Positions 22,301 to 32,915 of a stretch of 64,000 bases of DNA are shown here, in pieces. A program made the translations under genes and the position numbers. How positions within the stretch are numbered: position 1 is the first letter of the stretch; every line of letters begins with the position of its first letter. The notes beneath the pieces were generated by a model, which was given only the letters and a program-made list of their open reading frames with translations, had not been told where the DNA came from and did no database searches. Source of the stretch: Pyrus communis (taxonomy: Eukaryota > Streptophyta > Magnoliopsida > Rosales > Rosaceae). The stretch lies in the NCBI RefSeq assembly GCF_963583255.1, contig NC_084803.1:17247428-17311427 (forward strand), in the 5' to 3' direction.

Positions 22301-25300
22301 CAACTCAATCCCCCATAAACCACTCACTTAGCAATAGCCACCTTCTCTACAACTTAGACTTGAGCTCTCGAGTTCTCTCTCGTACCATCATAGACCCTAG
22401 ACTCAATTTCTCCTTGGATTTGTGAAAAATGGTCGCTGTAAGAACTTAGAAGCCGCCATCATTGAATATCGCACCTCCATGAGCTCGTTGAGGACGACGG
22501 TGGTTCCTGATCTCAATCTAGTTCTAAGCCTTGAGCTTCCGGGAGACAACGGCCATGTTAATGAATTTGAGGAAGGTCAATGAATCCCAAACCGTACTAA
22601 AATCCCAAAATTTTTTCGGGAATCCCAAAATTCAGGATTATCGAAATATCGGTTTGGTTTCGGTTTTCAGAATCTTATCTTGAAAAATGTTGGTTCGGGA
22701 TTTGGGATCCTATTTTCTGTACGAGATTCCAAACCGAACCAACCCTAGTCTCATTAAAGTGACAACTCGCAAATGAGCGATAAAGAGATCGCATGCAAGG
22801 GCTTTAAGAGCGAAGGTGAAGGAGAATCATAATTAACAAAGATTCACATCCTTCTTTGAGGACCCATGTTGGTACGTTGAGGGGCGCAACTTGGCAAATG
22901 GAATGCACCCCCAAATGCATAAATATGAAAAACGTCAGGTTTGTACCCAGTAACCAACTATAACGTCATATAGGTTAGGTGGCAATGGGCCTCAAGGCAG
23001 ACCAACATAATTGCGTACAAGATTGCATAGCCCTAGGCAGAAACTGAAAACTTGGTACGTTTACCAAAATCCGAGTGGTAATTTAATTTGTGCTTTATGG
23101 TCACTAGGCAAGGCTATTTGGGGTGAACATGGGAATTTGATGTTTAATTATAAACCCAAAATACATGCAATACTTTATCGAAAACAGTCGATATAAACTC
23201 TCTGGCATTATCCAGTCTCCCAGACCTTAAGGGATAAGTAGGGCGATGAGCCCTTAATGGGACATAAGGTTTAGCAACAATGTGTGTGGATAAACATGTG
23301 ACCACTTTGTCGATTCATCAACCAAAACCATAAGTATTTATATGGTTTGCATTTTGGTTGGATTAGTTCACTTATATTCCCTTGAATCCACTGTGAAAAA
23401 TGGGTGATTTCGTATCTTTGCGAGGAATGATATAGAAAATCAATTTCCCTAATGAGCAGCTTGACAAAGTGTGCTTGTAGGCACAAGATCCTTACTTCGG
23501 GTAAGAAGATGCGTCGTAACATCATTGTCCTACCTAAGTGTCCCAAAAGGTCATGCCAAAGCAAGTAAACTGCTCAATCACCAGGTTCTAGGCCGATCAT
23601 ATGTGGTGTGTTCCCAGTTGGGAGACAGCCTATTGGCCCCAAATCAAAGTTGTAGACTCATTTTTAGAGGTGGTGCAAAGATATTTCACTCTATTTTCTT
23701 CAATGGTTTCATTAATGATCACTATTATCTCGAATATCCTTAAAAACTCAATGACAGGGAGAATTTAAGGTCCTTTAAATGGTGATGCAGTACCATTCAT
23801 ACAACGAGGAGCATGCCAATACTCTTAATCAGGTTAGATAAACCTGAAGTCGTTGTTAGAGATGTGATTTAGGTGTAAAGTTAGTGTGCGTAGTATTGCA
23901 TTCATCCAGACAACTAACTTCCCCACATTCCTACCTAATCACCTGTTTAATTGAATCGGTCACATGTATAACAAACATGATTCAATTAACTCATATTCGA
24001 GGACAATATCAATAAGATTATCCATAAGTAAAACATACACCAAACTTGAATCCAAGAACATAGAAAAATGTTCACAAAGTAAATGGTTTACTAAGGGGAT
24101 TCGGCCAACAAAGCCATCTATGTCAAAATTTTTCTCTTCCAACGGTGTTTGATAAAGCAAAATTAGTCTCACATATTGACTACTAGAATGGTACTCCTTA
24201 AGAACATTGGTAGGGGCACGAACATGTGCATAACCAATGATCTATTCCATCGAGACGGAAGTAGATTCTGCAGGGGTAAGGTTTGGAAATATTATCCCTT
24301 ATTCTTAAAGTTTTTAGGTATTAGGTGCCAATGATCCTGATTCTACCATATGTTTTAAAAACAAACTCGAAATTGGATTGTGAAAGAGTAGGCCATTCAG
24401 TGTATCCCTGCCAAAGCAGTGCATCACCATTCGGTAGGCTTTAACCGAACTGGGTCGAGCTATTCGGTAGACTCCAACCGAATTGAGTCTATACCGTTCT
24501 CTCACATTTGTGGTAGTAATTAGATCCGAGAATGTGGTAAACTTCCGCTTTCTACACTGTTGCTTTAGGAGAGAGTTAGAAATATGGAAGGACGAGAAAA
24601 GTATTCTCCAGTCAGAATTCGATCGGATTTATAAACTTCAGAATCGTACTCATTCATGGACGTAATCATGGTGTGCTTTAAGCATTGTCTTGTACCCCAC
24701 ATAATGTGGTTTCTATTAGAAACATCCAAATAAGGGAAATCGAACTTGTGACGGTTCGACAATCCACTAAATTGGAGGGAATAAGATTGTGATTGGTGCT
24801 ATGGGAATGAATCATCCATAAGCATCAAAGTTAGAACATTCGAGTTCTAAGACATGGTTTTCATGAAAAACGTCGGGTTTTTCATGGGTGTATTGTTTTA
24901 TGAAAACTTCGGGTTTGAAAGACACTAAATTTGAAACTACAGGTTCAATTTAGTTTATGAACGTTTAGTTCATAAAAGAGAGGTTCCTGCAAAAACACAT
25001 AATGCAATATGCTGATTTAAGTCTAGTGGCTTTGAGTTTCTTCTAGAACTCAAGTGTGAGAACTTCGTTACTACGAAAGTATGTCAATGGTTCAAAGTAT
25101 AAAAATAAATTATTGAATCGTTAATATCCAAAAGTGATTTCAGGTTAATACTTTTGGATTCATTATCAGATTAATAGACTGTAGGTCATTTTTAATTAAT
25201 TCAATAAATCGGGCCATACAAGGTTGATTGTAGAAGTAAAAATAATAATAACATTCGGGTTTAAATTACTTAAAAAATGCTAAATAAGAGCATTGGGTCG

Positions 25301-26607
25301 AAAATACCATAGTCTAAAAATTTGGGTTGGGTGCCGTGAGTAAAAGGCAAGGTGGTAAGGCTGCAAAAGCCCAGCTGGGTAAGCTGGTGTGTTGGGCCTA
25401 ATCGGGGGGCATGTGTTCAGGCCCAGCAGATTGCTGGCCTGTGCGTTCGCGTGGGAAGCAAGTCCAGCTAAGCTGGCTTGCGGGTTTGGGTCACACAAGG
25501 CCCAACCGAAGCTAGGGCCGAGTTTAGTGGACCGTGGCAGGGGCAAAACCTACCAGACTGGGCTGTCGGTAACGGGACGGGGCAACATGGCATAAGCCCA
25601 GTGGGCTAACGACGCGCAGAACATCAGGCCGAAGCTGCAGGCTTTTGGTTTGGGTAAATGGACTGCATGTCCATCAGTCAGGTTAGGCCCTAGGGCCTTG
25701 GGATGTCAGTGCAGCAAACCCAAAAGGTGCTGCCGTGTGATCCACTCGACTGGGCTTCATGCCAGCGGTGGTCCATGGTGCCACGGTGGGTGCTGCGGGG
25801 GTAGTGTCGCATAGTGCCCTATGTAATTTTTTTTTTTATTTTTTCTCGACATAGGTAGGGTTTTACAAACCCTAGATTTGCTTCTAATTTATTTTATATA
25901 CATTGACTCACAATTCCACATAGCAATTTAATTATGTAATGCATGAAACAAATATATATATAATATATAAACATATACAATACATCGTAAGGAAAATATA
26001 AACATAGAGGGGTTCATGCATCATGGTGAATGTTTTCATACTTCGTGAACGTTTCAAATATCTTCCTTTATTTTAAGCGTACTTGATTGGTAGAAAAAAA
26101 AAATAAAAGTCTTTGAATTTGTAGGAGATCCTTCTTGTAAAGCCAGAATTGCATCTCCAATACGTTGTAACACATTCAACAAAAAAAAAAAAAAAAAAAA
26201 AAAAATTGAATCAATAGCATGTAGTTCAATTTAATAAAATAATAAATTAATCATAAAAAGAATGATTAAAATATAATACTCTCCAGATTGAAGATCAAAC
26301 TCTCTTTACCACATCGTCAAGAGCGTGTTGATAACGTGTTGTAGGCATAATTTACTGAACAAGTATGGAGGCCAGAGAGAGAGAGAGGAGGTGCGGCATA
26401 GAGAGAGAAGAGAGAGATGTGTAATTATGGATGTGTTCTATTCTACCCCATTGTGCCTTTATTTATAGTAGTATAGAAGATTAATTCCTTACCCTTTTGG
26501 GATTACAGCTCTTAATAAGTAATCAACTCCTAATAGAAATATAAGAGATATTCCTAAATCCACTAGGATTTACATAATCACATTGTTAATCTAATAGGAC
26601 TCCAACA
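19312..26607 (-). mobile_element. Decayed Ty1/copia LTR retrotransposon, 7.3 kb
   Basis: LTRs 19312-19580 and 26337-26607 begin TGTTG and end CAACA. The element is flanked by an exact duplication CCTTG (19307-19311 and 26608-26612). It reads on the minus strand: a primer-binding-type sequence (TTATCAACACGCTC) follows the LTR at 26337, and a purine tract (AATGGGGAG) precedes the one ending at 19580. The LTRs differ at about 20 positions by eye (roughly 93% identical), so the insertion is old. Order on the minus strand: GAG-pre-integrase (LWHDLLGHLGRTMM, about 23.5 kb), integrase core remnants (about 23.3 kb), reverse transcriptase (MWYTHLSDYL near 21.05 kb; MKDLTKTCLCLDLKFKRCYD near 20.85 kb), then a long 3' noncoding part. 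Many stops and frameshifts leave no working polyprotein. An hAT MITE is nested at 22037-22747. Confidence 0.9.
22037..22747. mobile_element. hAT-type non-autonomous element nested in the copia element
   Basis: Inverted ends TAGGGTTGG and CCAACCCTA are flanked by a near-perfect 8-bp duplication (ATCTCATT at 22029-22036, GTCTCATT at 22748-22755). Both features are typical of hAT elements. Subterminal sequences (CCCAAACC, CGGTTTGG) are also inverted. The interior has a 49-bp tandem duplication at about 22260-22357 (units beginning TCCCCCATAAA). No transposase was seen. It interrupts copia coding sequence and so inserted after it. Confidence 0.85.
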
Positions 26608-26612
26608 CCTTG

Positions 26613-27754
26613 CAATATTTTTTAATTAAAAAATGCTTAAACAACTTTCTTTATAATTAAGCGCACTTTTTATTATCAGGAATACTTTCTTTATTGTTAA
26701 GGATTTTTTTTTATTTTATTAAAACCCTCGTGAAGTGTGACTCCTTTTTGGTTTTTCGCCCTTATAATATAAAAAATATCCTTAATAATTAGGAAAAAAG
26801 TTTTATAAGGAACTTTTCATTAGTTCTCCCTATTACAGGGTCAAATATGACTTTATGGCTGCTAACATTTTCCTATAGATTGGGATGTTTTCAAAGATGA
26901 ATATGAATATGCTTTTATTGTTTTAATCTCAATTCTTGATATCAAATCAAAAAACAAGAGACCATGAATTCTTAATCGACATGTAAACCAACACAACTGA
27001 ACTCATTAATAATTCAATATATTTAAGCATAGGCCATACGGACCGCTCATTTTCTCCCAAGTGTCAATCATATGCTCCAATAATCCTCTCACGTATCATC
27101 CATATTATTTTTTCCAACAAAGGATGCTATCACCAAAGCTACCAAGCCCTCCACACAGGAATCGGACTACACCAAAGTTTGTGGACGAAGACTTGCATAA
27201 AACGTCACCGGACCTCAATGTACCCTTCTCCGTCGGGCATGAATTAAGCCCTTGCAACTTGTCACTCCGATGTAATCTAAACTTGCAGGAATGGGGCTAG
27301 AATAAAGGGACATGATCATTCACTTTACATGGAACATCGAACGAATCCATCAGCATAGGGAAACAAATGGAGCATGCGATCACTCTGTTTTTTTTTAATT
27401 TCTCAGTGAGCGTCGCAATGTTTTATTGCCTCCCTCGTTGATGGTAAGCGGAGATGGTATCGTACTTCTCAAAAAGGCTACAAAATTATTATTGAAGAAC
27501 CCGAAAACTAAAAACTAAATGAATTGGTTCTCATAAGAGCCCTTAATTCGATAGATAAAGTAACATAACGAGTGTTACTTAAACATAAAAAATAGTACAA
27601 TTTGCTTGCAGTCAACTCCTCTCCAAGTGGGGAAAGAAAACGAAAAGCAGTTTTTTACTAATTAGTTAAAAACACAATCACCTAATACAACCAACCAATG
27701 CCTTTTTTTCTTCAGTGTTTCAGAATGGCAGGGTAGGACACAAGAGAGGCAAAG
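26613..27754. other. Intergenic region downstream of F-box copy 2
   Basis: AT-rich DNA between the copia element and the F-box gene. A frame at 27061-27300 has no recognisable motif. The left part (26.62-26.85 kb) has short repeats resembling MITE ends. The remainder should include the 3' UTR of the F-box gene (its stop is at 27755). Confidence 0.4.
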
Positions 27755-28870
27755 CTAGATCTCCACAAGACTGTTCACATGCGAAACAATCCTTGCATTC
27801 TGATCAAGTTCATCACCCAAACATTGAGTTTCTTTAGTCTTCAGGTCATAAGCATGCAATTTTCCGCCACTCCGGTACAAGACCACATTTCCACCGGCAA
27901 ACAATATATAATTAGTCATCATTCGATGGTTATAAGTCGTTGAATCGAATGGTGGAGGTGATAGACTAATCTGATGTTTCGTTTCCCATGCCCTGACATT
28001 GCTGTGCATCCCCATAGTGTTCGTGTAGGCGTTAGACAACACTTTCACAGTTAGTCCTGTAGGACTAGGCTTTGTCAGACAAAGCTTTCCATCCATCAGA
28101 CCCAAGGCCCCAGTTCCTCCTGTATCACAAAAACTGCCAGAAAGTTGTTGTGCGCGCTCCATCGTCAGGTCAAAAACAAGAATCTGATAATCCAATACCC
28201 AATAAACTATGTTGTTCACATGAACACCGGTTCGTGGCACAGGCGGATGATTGCCGAAGTAAATCTCACCAGAAACTCTCCAAGACTCATCCCTGGAGGA
28301 ATAGATCTCAAACTCATATCCATTGTCAAAATCAACGGATGGAAAAACACATACGAGTTTGTACTCGGCCACAAAATTGAGCAAAGACGGTTCAAAGAGG
28401 AGAACAATAGCAGGGTTACATCCGTGATCCGCGTTTGGCTTGGGAAGTATTTTCCACTTCCTAGTAACAGGATTGCAAATGTAGTAAGCCTTATAGCCAT
28501 CACGACCCTGGCAGCAAAGTAATCCATTGGAAGAAGTCCTTATCTCAACCGGCTCAGGCAAGAAGTTCAGAGGTGGATCTGGAACACCATACGCATTGGG
28601 GTCAAGAGATATGAATGAAGGTGGGGCTGTTCCGGATTGACAAAAGAAGCCCGATATATCATGAAAGCTATTTGACTGCTTGTGGGCAAAGAAAGGGGTT
28701 GTGATATCGAGCTTCCAGTCCCTACAAACTCCAGTGAACCTGAAAAGTGATTTAGCAGGTAGAAACTGGAGGGCATGGTTCCTAATGATGTCCTTGAGGT
28801 CCATGTATAAAATACTGTTTTTGTTTGCTACCAACTTATTTGCTCTCCTTTCTCGATCCATCACGCTCAT
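27755..28870 (-). CDS. F-box protein, single coding exon (copy 2 of a duplicated pair)
   Basis: About 371 aa. ATG 28870 (MSVMDRERRANK) is the first real ATG; the frame upstream to 28885 starts with TTG. The F-box lies near residues 23-63 (MDLKDIIRNHALQFLPAKS), followed by HKQSNSFHDISGFF, YYICNPVTRKW, and the C-terminal HVNSLVEI. It is nearly collinear with copy 1, with small indels in the C-terminal third (for example an extra block around SFCDTGGTG). The frame is intact, so it is probably functional as an SCF adaptor. It shares the leader exon and UTR intron with copy 1 but lacks the LTR insertion. Confidence 0.86.
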   Translation of the reverse strand: MSVMDRERRANKLVANKNSILYMDLKDIIRNHALQFLPAKSLFRFTGVCRDWKLDITTPFFAHKQSNSFHDISGFFCQSGTAPPSFISLDPNAYGVPDPPLNFLPEPVEIRTSSNGLLCCQGRDGYKAYYICNPVTRKWKILPKPNADHGCNPAIVLLFEPSLLNFVAEYKLVCVFPSVDFDNGYEFEIYSSRDESWRVSGEIYFGNHPPVPRTGVHVNNIVYWVLDYQILVFDLTMERAQQLSGSFCDTGGTGALGLMDGKLCLTKPSPTGLTVKVLSNAYTNTMGMHSNVRAWETKHQISLSPPPFDSTTYNHRMMTNYILFAGGNVVLYRSGGKLHAYDLKTKETQCLGDELDQNARIVSHVNSLVEI

Positions 28871-28896
28871 CTCCCTCTCCTTCAACTACAATCAAT

Positions 28897-29760
28897 CTCC
28901 AAAACGTCACAGAAAGAACTGTTAAGATTACAGGTTCACCAATGTAAACTAAACAAAAAGAGACATCTGAATACACAAGCAAACACAACCAAGACAAAAT
29001 TAGACCTCTCTCTTGTATTTAAATGCTTTCATACTTGACAGAGTACCAAATGCAAATTCGATTTTATACGCAAAAACCTGAAAGGATACCGTAACTCACA
29101 AATTTCATAATCCATTTCTAGAAACTAGACCCAGCGAAATCGAGCAATTCCCTCTAGTGCCCAACAACCATCAATCCCTATCAGTTTCTGCATATTCTCT
29201 GAATTTAAATTACATGATGCCACTTGACATTTTGGGATCTCAAGAGTATATGAAAAGACGAGATTACCAACCTGAAGAACTCGCCACAATCAAATTGCAC
29301 ACAGAATATAGAATCTACCAATTTTCATACACTTACAAATTGAGAGCATACACAAACTGAAAAATGAAAAAGAAAACGCTTTCCGCAAATTTTCTGAGCA
29401 GCCAAACGGACGATAACAGAAATGAAAACACCAAAATCCGCCTAACACAATCAAGACACTGACAACACAGAAAGTGAAACCCTAGACTAAGAACTCTAAG
29501 TAATTTCCATGGCAAAATGCGAACAAACTGTAAGCATACGGCATTAATGTACAAATCTGCAGAGAGTTAATCCCGATTAACAGCAATAATTAATCAATCA
29601 AATCGAATAATTCAAAGTGACAGTAGAGAGATGGTGAGTGATCGTACCTATCGGATTCGCCAAATCGGGGAGGAGAGGTCTCGATCAGGAAGAAGAAATT
29701 GATGAAAAACGGGTGTTGAGATTTTGGACTCTGCTGGGGGTTTTGGGCTCTTTCTATGGT
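28897..29760 (-). other. 5' UTR intron and leader exon of F-box copy 2
   Basis: On the minus strand the donor GTACGATC lies at about 29646 and the acceptor GGAG at about 28897. The leader exon shares the block TTTTGGACTCTGCTGGGGG with copy 1. The intron is AT-rich with no coding content. It provides the empty-site reference for the LTR in copy 1 (ACAGGTTCACC near 28930). Confidence 0.6.
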
Positions 29761-29889
29761 GTGAAGTATGACTATGGCTTGACTAATAAAGTGAAGTCAA
29801 TTGGGGTTGTTTGGATTCGGCGAGACGTGTGTTCTGGTTCTGAACAGAACTATACTTCTATTCTGTTCAGGACACTTGACCGAATTTGA

Positions 29890-29945
29890 ACCACATTATT
29901 GTTAAGCCTATTGTGAGGCTAAGCTCACTCTCCTCCCTTTAGTGT
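29890..29945 (+). repeat. Truncated SINE-like repeat, 3' part (left of the solo LTR)
   Basis: The stretch around AACCACATT ... GTGAGGCTAAG ... CTCTCCTCCCTTTAGTG matches the 3' half of the SINE-like copy at about 59309-59470. It continues after the inserted LTR at 31085 (AATGTAGATAATATTGTTTG then an A-rich tail). Confidence 0.6.
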
Positions 29946-31084
29946 TGTTTGGGCCCAAAATAATATTTTGGGCGAGCTTAGAGTCATTCTCGGCCTAATA
30001 ACATTCATCTAGAATCTTGTCATAGACTGTCGAGTCAAGATTGTCCGAGTCCTATTACGAATAGGATTGGTTTAGATAAATGTGAGGTAGTCAAACCCTA
30101 ATGCAACAAGGAGTCTTAAAGCTAAGGATGCTTAGAATTAGGGGATGAATCTGGTTCGTTAAGAAGCTTAGTTCAAAGTTCTATAGGGGTTAGGATTGGT
30201 CAAAATCTGATCAGATTGGGTTGAAGAGTTCTAATCCAAGTAAACTTCTAGTTCGACCATAAGGGGGTTCGCTGCTATAAATAGAGAGGGGAGTGCATCA
30301 TTCAAAGGCCTCATTCAAATTAAAACACAAATTGCCTTGCGTAAAGCTTCTCAACAACCCTGAGATTTTTTCCTCTTCTCATTTCTTCTCTCCAATACAC
30401 CTTCAGTTTGGATAGACAACACTATGAAGGCAACTGGTGATATCTTTAGTTTGGATAGACATCACTGGAGACGTAGAATTAGCCAATCGATGAGCACCTT
30501 CAGTTTGGATAGACAGCGCTTCGAGGTTGACTGGTTATTTATCCAAATCTCGGTTAACAAGGATTTTCGAGTCCTTGTTGGTAGAGGTCATATCATCAGC
30601 CTTCTCGGCGAAGTAAAGTGTTACCAGGTTACTAAGCTCGACACATTGAAAGCCGAGTTTTATGATTGGATATTCGCAAGTACATTTTAGAGTTTGACAT
30701 TCTGATGGCCTAACCACATTTACAATCAAGACATTTATCTATTTCGAGTATTTGTGTCCATACAGTTTGGTACCAATCGGCATACTTATACTTTCACGAA
30801 TATAATTACCGAGACCGAACCTGACGCTGATAATTTGTGAACTTCGAAGAAACTAGCAGCCTGGTCTTCAGGCTCTAGAACTCGAAGGTCGAGACGTGTT
30901 CCTTCCTCAGCCGCAGTCGTGAGATCAAGAAGTTAGCAGCGTGCTCAACGCCACATCAACATATTTTACTCCCCGGCCGAACTCAGCTGATGAGTTGGCA
31001 CGGGCACACAACCGAATGACGTAGTTAGCTTATTAATTACTCGGCTTGCGCGCCACATAGGCTCGGTAGTTTTTAGGGTCAACA
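29946..31084 (+). mobile_element. Solo LTR, 1.14 kb, inserted in a SINE-like repeat
   Basis: It begins TGTTTGGGCCC and ends GGGTCAACA. Flanking duplications AGTGT (29941-29945) and AATGT (31085-31089) differ at one base. The related repeat at about 59.44 kb (CCTCCCTTTAATGTAGATAA) shows the empty site and supports these limits. A TATA box (CTATAAATAGAG near 30275) indicates a plus-strand LTR promoter. Three spaced copies of AGTTTGGATAGACA lie at 30401, 30444 and 30498. No internal retrotransposon domain or second LTR was seen, so it is interpreted as a recombined solo LTR of uncertain superfamily. Confidence 0.75.
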
Positions 31085-31089
31085 AATGT

Positions 31090-32844
31090 AGATAATATTG
31101 TTTGTTCAAAAAAAAAAAAAGTAAAGGTTTACTGGTTTAGGGGAGGGTATGAGGAAGGGAATAAGATTCTCTCATCTCTTAAACTCTCTCGCAGTTACGA
31201 TTAAATCACATCAATATTTTATATTAATTTTTTTTATAGAGTCAAAAAGAAAAATGTGAGAGGAGGGGAGGGAAGAAGAGGGGAATATGCTGGGAGAGAA
31301 TCTTACTCTATAAGGAAAACCATGGAAGGCTAAGAGCGATGATGAGGCTAGGATTTGGGTATTTCTTTGGGTACAAAGTTTCATTTATAAGTGTGGCAGA
31401 TTGTAGTATAAGTGCTTTATTCCCATCCAGTGTCTTATGTCTCCACTCACTTTTTAATGAAATTTTTAGTTACATGTTCGCCTATTTGTAAAATGACCAA
31501 TAAGAACCTTAAAAGATATATAATAATAGGTTGGGTGCGAAAAAGCTAACAAGAGCCCTAGACTTACATTGGGTTGTGAAAGGAATGAAATGAACCATAT
31601 GTAAGCAAATCCGCAAAAAAAAAAAAATAATAAATAAATAAATAAAAGACATAAAAGATGAGGATAGAAGGAATTTTAAAACTAAAAAGTGTGGATATCC
31701 TTTCCAATGAAAGTGTAATAAGCTAGCAATTGATGATGATTGGATTTTAATGGTAGTTATTGGAGTGCATAATCACAGCAACAAAGACATTTGGAGGGCC
31801 ATTCATTTGTTGGTAGAAAAAATATTTTTGTGATAATTAACCTTTTCCATTTGGGCTGGAGATGAATCTTTTACTGGTGGGCTTAATTGGGATGTAGCCC
31901 CAACTTACATGCCTTTAACAAAATAGTAATGTTAGGGAGACTAAAATTGTAAACTAAATAATGTGTCACCAATAAGAAATAAGCACGTTAATCAACATTT
32001 AAGTAATAGTGCAATCATAAATTTCCATGTCATTTAGTTTACAAAATTTAGTCCCTTAACATTACCCTTAACAAAAATGTAGCCCATCTCGTTGCACAGG
32101 AAAGTAAACAAAATAACAAAAATGTTATCTTGATCACCTGACCAATTGCTTATCTTTGAATTCGCTATTAAGGGTGGAGAATAAATTCATATGCTTTTAA
32201 ATTTTTAATCTCAACTATTAATATCAAATTTGAGAGTGAGTGGCCTAAAAGCATTGTGGATGCAAATTTCTACCATCTTTTCCTTTGACGAAAATGCACT
32301 TGCAAAATAATAACACCTAAGAGTAAGGCCAAAAGCCTCACGCGCCCACGAAGACATCGAAAAATCAAGCAAGGTGTCCGGGTCAAAATCGGGTCATGAT
32401 GGGGGAGTCAGGTCTAGGGCAACAGGCCTGGGGCAATGATCCGAGTCTGCTGCTTTTCCTTTTTCCTTATTTCTCTCATTTCCTCCTTCTTGATTAGGCC
32501 GTCGCTCCAATCTTTCATTTCCCTCATTTCTCTCATTGTCTCTCCATCCTAGACACACACGTGCACTAGATCAATGCTCCGACAAATCTGGAGCCTCTAA
32601 GATGATGGTCAAATGACCATTTTACCCTTAGCTTCGTTCGTTTATAACTTCAAATTACATTCCGTTTGAGCCCACTCGTTCGTAACAACGAGTACTACAA
32701 GGTTACGCTAATAGAATAGATCATACGTTGCCCGGCACGATGGTCAACAAAAGTAAATAATTTCACCTCGAAGGGCATTTTCGTAAATTCATGCATTAAA
32801 ATTATAAAAACCAAAATATTTGGGGACGAGTCGTTACAAACATA
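31090..32844. other. Repeat-rich intergenic region without genes
   Basis: No coding frame supported. It contains a possible small MITE at about 31158-31311 (AATAAGATTCTCTC at the left, GAGAGAATCTTACTC at the right), the MITE at 31927-32064, and (TAAA)n low complexity near 31630. Confidence 0.4.
31927..32064. mobile_element. Short MITE, 138 bp
   Basis: Inverted ends TAATGTTAGGGAGACTAAAA and TTTAGTCCCTTAACATTA, with the pairing continuing inward (TTGTAAACTAAAT against ATTTAGTTTACAA). A clear target-site duplication was not identified. It has no coding capacity. Confidence 0.65.
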
Positions 32845-32915
32845 CACTCCAACTTGAGGGGGAGTGTTAAGGAAGATATCTCAAATTGATTAAGTCAACA
32901 TTCTAGTTACCACAT
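32845..32915 (+). mobile_element. Copia 3'-end remnant (purine tract plus start of LTR)
   Basis: CATACACTCCAACTTGAGG, a purine-rich tract GGGGGAG, then TGTTAAGGAAGATATCTCAA closely matches the purine tract and LTR start at 36488-36550. Homology fades after about 40 bp. It is a broken second copy of the same copia family. Confidence 0.65.

Noticed and set aside
25280..25850. GC-rich stretch with long frames on both strands inside the copia element
   Set aside because: Frames lack any retrotransposon or host motif. The composition reflects repeated GGCCCA/GCTGGG words.
27061..27300. 79-residue frame in the intergenic region below F-box copy 2
   Set aside because: No recognisable motif, no clear promoter or splice context. 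Length is compatible with chance.
5530..28870. Possible self-incompatibility (S-locus) F-box cluster
   Set aside because: The F-box N-termini and motif order do not fit SFB/SFBB proteins, and no S-RNase gene is present. They look like a general F-box family.
30424..30690. 88-residue frame in the 1.14 kb solo LTR
   Set aside because: Created by the three repeated AGTTTGGATAGACA words in the LTR. No homology recognised.
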